This document shows positions 5,703 through 7,679 of a DNA stretch of 7,679 bases, piece after piece. The DNA is taken from contig DGDD01000212.1 of NCBI GenBank assembly GCA_002385265.1, positions 1 through 7,679 of the forward strand. Direction: 5' to 3'. Origin of the DNA: Chitinophagaceae bacterium UBA3961 (GTDB lineage: Bacteria; Bacteroidota; Bacteroidia; Chitinophagales; Chitinophagaceae). Both the position numbers and the translations under genes were made by a program. Position 1 is the first letter of the stretch. Each line of letters begins with the position of its first letter. The notes under the pieces were generated by a model. That model saw only the letters and a list, made by a program, of their open reading frames with translations, did not search any database and was not told where the DNA came from.

Positions 5703-5753
5703 GGATAGTGCCAAAAGATGGCATAAAAAATATTTCTTAGATTGGCACTATCC
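5703..5753 (-). promoter_or_regulatory. perfect 12-bp hairpin with an alternative inner pairing
   Basis: GGATAGTGCCAA (5703-5714) and TTGGCACTATCC (5742-5753) are exact reverse complements with a 27-nt loop. Inside, TGCCA (5709-5713) can pair instead with TGGCA (5719-5723), so two exclusive folds exist. It begins 12 nt after the AhpD-like stop and lies upstream of the membrane protein-thioredoxin-OsmC unit. The T-run after it on the coding strand is short (TTTAAAAA), so it may be a terminator, an attenuator or a protein-binding site. Confidence 0.55.
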
Positions 5754-5765
5754 GTTGTTGATTAA

Positions 5766-6299
5766 TTAAATTTCAGGTGCAATAGGGAAGTCAATTTCAA
5801 AACCAGTGAGGTTGTGGATATAATTGCTGATGATTTTGTCGCCTACAACTATTACCACATCAATCATATTGGCTTCGTTGTAACCTGCATCAAAAAAAGC
5901 TTGTTTGCTTTCTTCGGTGGCTCTTCCACGGTTTTCAACTATTGATGCGGTAAATTTTACCAAAGCATCCAATTTGGGGTCGAAAGAGGCAGAACCTTTA
6001 CGAAGTTCAATGATTTGTTCATCGGTAAAACCGTTCATTTTGCCAATAACAGTATGAGCTGATTGGCAATAGCGACAACCATTGATTTGGCTGGTAACCA
6101 AATTGATTACTTCTCTCTCTTTGGCTTTGAGGGTGCTTTTACGATTTTGCAAGGCAAGATAGTCGCCCAATGCGGTTTCGTTCTTTGCATAGTAGGCATA
6201 CAAATTAGGAACCATTCCTAAGCCTTTTTGAAGGTTATCAAAAATGGCTTGATTGTTTTCCGATACTTCTCCTCGGGTAGGAACTGTGAACTTTGTCAT
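5766..6299 (-). CDS. AhpD-like / carboxymuconolactone-decarboxylase-family protein
   Basis: This is a 177-residue all-helical protein. It opens with M-T-K-F-T-V-P-T-R-G and the M-V-P-N-L-Y-A-Y-Y-A segment (29-38) typical of the peroxidase-related AhpD branch. The catalytic motif is E63 followed 12 residues later by C75-R-Y-C78-Q-S-A-H82, the same spacing as the Glu, Cys-x-x-Cys and His of AhpD, which reduces peroxide-handling partners by thiol exchange. Carboxymuconolactone decarboxylases proper lack this CxxC, so an alkylhydroperoxidase-like thiol role is the better reading. The ATG at 6299 is the natural start. The gene lies 68 nt after the AraC-type regulator and before the thioredoxin unit, supporting a shared thiol-stress function; the physiological substrate is unknown. 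Confidence 0.92.
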   Translation of the reverse strand: MTKFTVPTRGEVSENNQAIFDNLQKGLGMVPNLYAYYAKNETALGDYLALQNRKSTLKAKEREVINLVTSQINGCRYCQSAHTVIGKMNGFTDEQIIELRKGSASFDPKLDALVKFTASIVENRGRATEESKQAFFDAGYNEANMIDVVIVVGDKIISNYIHNLTGFEIDFPIAPEI

Positions 6300-6338
6300 C
6301 GTTTTAAAATTTTAATTGTTAATAATTTAATTACGATG

Positions 6339-6346
6339 CAAAGATG
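6339..6346 (-). promoter_or_regulatory. possible -7 element for the AhpD-like gene
   Basis: On the minus strand this reads CATCTTTG, 7 of 8 matches to TAnnTTTG, placed so that the leader would be about 34 nt. No TTTG is seen 19-21 nt upstream; activator-dependent promoters often lack it, and an AraC regulator is encoded just upstream. A GATGC-AAA-GATGC direct repeat overlaps it on the plus strand. Weak call. Confidence 0.35.
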
Positions 6347-6367
6347 CGATGAAGAGGAAGAGCAGAG

Positions 6368-7228
6368 TTAGGTCATATTACCCGATGAGTTGTCAATTTT
6401 TCCCTTAACGCTATATTTAAAATCTACTGGGCTTTGCTTCTCCATTTTTTTGAAAAAGCGACTAAAAGTTTGAATGTCCTCAAAGCCCAGATCATAGGCT
6501 ATTTCTTTTACAGATTTGTCAGTGTAGGTTAGGTATCGTCTTGCTTCGATGGCTATTCTTTCATGAATGATTTGAATAGGCGATTTGTCAGATATTTTTC
6601 CAAATAAATTGGAAAGGGTTTTTGAGGACTTGTTTAGCATGTCAGCATAATCCTGAACACTGTGTTTGGTTTTGAAATGTTGTTCAACCAGATAGTTAAA
6701 CTCTCTTATAATATTGTTTTCTTCTAACTGAATTTCTGTCAGTTGATTTTGGCTTTTATATATTCTCGTACACAAGATTAAAAAACGTTTGAGCATGGTT
6801 TGAAGCATTTCCAGTTGCATTTCGTCTTTGGTCTCAAATTCTAACTGAAACATTTTCCATACTGTTTCAAATTTTTCTAATTCATTATCGGGTATTTGAA
6901 AATTTGGCAATTGGTTTGCACCAAAAAATAAAATTCCTTTACACCCCACTTCAGCATCATGGTCAATTACACAAAAAAACTCACGATTGAATTTGATAAC
7001 AAAGGCACTTTCAAGTGATAAAAAATTGACTTCAAAAAAATGCGTCAGGCAAATAATTGTATTCTTTGGCAGAGTATAGTGCTGACCTTCAAAGTCAATT
7101 ATTGTTTTTTCATCTCTTGTCCAAACAAGAATTAAAGGAGCATTCATAGCTGTGTCAAACAAAATAATGTCACCTTGCTTTACAGTTTGAAGTCCTAAGA
7201 ACTCGTTGTTTTTACCTTGGTATATCAT
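6368..7228 (-). CDS. AraC/XylS-family transcriptional regulator
   Basis: This is a 286-residue protein with an N-terminal half of beta-strand character (residues about 1-110, probably a cupin-like sensing domain; no ligand can be inferred) and a C-terminal AraC DNA-binding region (about 178-275). The first helix-turn-helix lies in S-V-Q-D-Y-A-D-M-L-N-K-S-S-K-T-L-S-N-L-F (190-209). The second lies in S-V-K-E-I-A-Y-D-L-G-F-E-D-I-Q-T-F-S-R-F-F-K-K (239-261), followed by the family signature S-P-V-D-F-K. The frame is complete and of normal length. Its stop is 68 nt from the AhpD-like start on the same strand, so that gene and the thioredoxin/OsmC unit are its likely targets; this is inference from position. 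The gene starts 34 nt after element C, with little room for a promoter unless the element supplies it. Confidence 0.92.
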   Translation of the reverse strand: MIYQGKNNEFLGLQTVKQGDIILFDTAMNAPLILVWTRDEKTIIDFEGQHYTLPKNTIICLTHFFEVNFLSLESAFVIKFNREFFCVIDHDAEVGCKGILFFGANQLPNFQIPDNELEKFETVWKMFQLEFETKDEMQLEMLQTMLKRFLILCTRIYKSQNQLTEIQLEENNIIREFNYLVEQHFKTKHSVQDYADMLNKSSKTLSNLFGKISDKSPIQIIHERIAIEARRYLTYTDKSVKEIAYDLGFEDIQTFSRFFKKMEKQSPVDFKYSVKGKIDNSSGNMT

Positions 7229-7262
7229 TTGTCTTTTTTTTGAGAGGTGTCTTTATAAAATG

Positions 7263-7464
7263 GCAGCTAACGGACAGGGCTTGCCGAAGTACGGGAATTA
7301 GTATTCCGTCAGCCCGGTACCGATGATGATTGAAAAACTGATGATGAAGATAACAACAAAAGCTAAATAGATAATGTCCAGCCGGATATGAAGCACAATA
7401 GAATTACAAAAAGCCGAAGATAACTTCCGTCAGCCCGTATTTTGGCAAACCCAATGTTACCTGC
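7263..7464. repeat. element C: cassette-boundary inverted repeat
   Basis: The left arm opens with GCAGCTAAC (7263-7271) and continues GGGCTTGCCGAAGTACGGG to 7295. The right arm (7434-7464) reads CCCGTATTTTGGCAAACCC and ends GTTACCTGC, an imperfect reverse complement. The interior holds a perfect 13-bp direct repeat TTCCGTCAGCCCG (7304-7316 and 7425-7437) and the family words GATGATTGAAAA (7325-7336), TAACAACAAAAGCTAAATAG (7351-7370) and CAATAGAATTAC (7396-7407). No gene stop can be identified just beyond its right end, unlike the other three copies. Confidence 0.8.
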
Positions 7465-7679
7465 ATAGCCTTCGTCACCTCAAAAGTTATTGATGCTTGA
7501 ATTTGTAATGATGTGTCAAAGGTATGAATGTGTCCAACCGTGAAGTGTCGCCCTGTGCGGATGGGTGTTTTAATTTTTTTGTGTTGGGTCAAACGTAATG
7601 TTTCTTTTTGTGTCGGCAAGGTGGAAGCTCTTTTGCAAGGTTTGCTTTTGTGTCAAGCTTTGTGTGCCTTGCAAATGTG
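7465..7679. other. no gene seen: repeat-flank sequence rich in TTTGTG/TGTGTC words
   Basis: The last 215 bp have stops in all minus-strand frames, and I see no supported gene. The minus strand is rich in ACACAAA and GACAC words. GTGTCCAAC and GAAGTGTCG recur here (around 7530-7550) and just outside element D (around 3784-3830), suggesting these words belong to the flanks of the repeat family. A 71-codon minus-strand frame (7619 to 7404) runs into element C and is not credible as a protein. With element C this makes a gap of about 450 bp without a gene. Confidence 0.55.
7632..7675. repeat. 9-bp inverted repeat at the window edge
   Basis: TTTGCAAGG (7632-7640) and CCTTGCAAA (7667-7675) are exact reverse complements with a 26-nt spacer. 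No T-run follows on either side within the window. It could be part of another structured element that continues beyond the edge. Confidence 0.45.

Noticed and set aside
7404..7619. 71-codon minus-strand open frame upstream of element C
   Set aside because: It ends inside the right arm of element C and has biased composition from ACACAAA words. No family is recognisable.
1..7679. CRISPR array, tRNA or rRNA genes, insertion-sequence transposase
   Set aside because: I saw no regular direct-repeat array, no tRNA-like cloverleaf and no transposase or integrase frame. The repeats are four diverged long hairpins, kilobases apart.

Overview
The window looks like a chromosomal accessory region of a Bacteroidota bacterium. 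The evidence is AT-rich DNA, starts without Shine-Dalgarno sequences, a textbook Bacteroidota promoter (TTTG, 20 nt, TAnnTTTG) at 3711-3742, a TonB-C-like domain joined to a propeller in one secreted protein, and a DUF488-type protein beginning MFYRRK. I cannot name the genus. All ten genes I accept lie on the minus strand, so transcription runs from high to low coordinates.

Layout in transcription order. 7679-7465: no gene seen. 7464-7263: repeat element C. 7228-4500: AraC-type regulator, AhpD-like CxxC protein, small four-helix membrane protein, thioredoxin and OsmC-like protein; the last three are tightly coupled (4-nt overlap, then a 1-nt gap) and end at a compound hairpin terminator. 4408-3992: DUF1348 (NTF2/SnoaL-like) protein that seems to lack its usual C-terminal tail. 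3972-3837: element D. 3689-2492: metal-responsive operon of ArsR repressor, MerT-MerP fusion (MerTP) and GDCCVxC protein, joined by start/stop overlaps and driven by a promoter overlapping a perfect 8-bp inverted repeat. 2479-2279: element B. 2241-775: secreted TonB-C-like plus beta-propeller protein. 767-560: element A. 359-1: N-terminal part of a DUF488-family protein running off the window.

The most unusual feature is the family of four long imperfect inverted repeats (A, B, D, C; about 136-208 bp). Three (B, C, D) have outer arms beginning or ending in GCAGCTAAC/GTTAGCTGC-like cores, and all have a TTGC(C)GAAG-type segment, a stem tip that differs in each copy but is matched in both arms, and recurrent internal words. 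Three of them end 7-19 nt after a stop codon, and they divide the region into functionally unrelated modules. This is the layout of a gene-cassette array with attC-like sites, although no integrase is in the window and the cores do not strictly match the classical attC consensus.

Functionally, one module is thiol/peroxide stress chemistry (AhpD-like, thioredoxin, OsmC, probably under the AraC regulator). Another is mercury or thiophilic-metal uptake and sensing without a visible mercuric reductase. The rest are single genes of unknown role.
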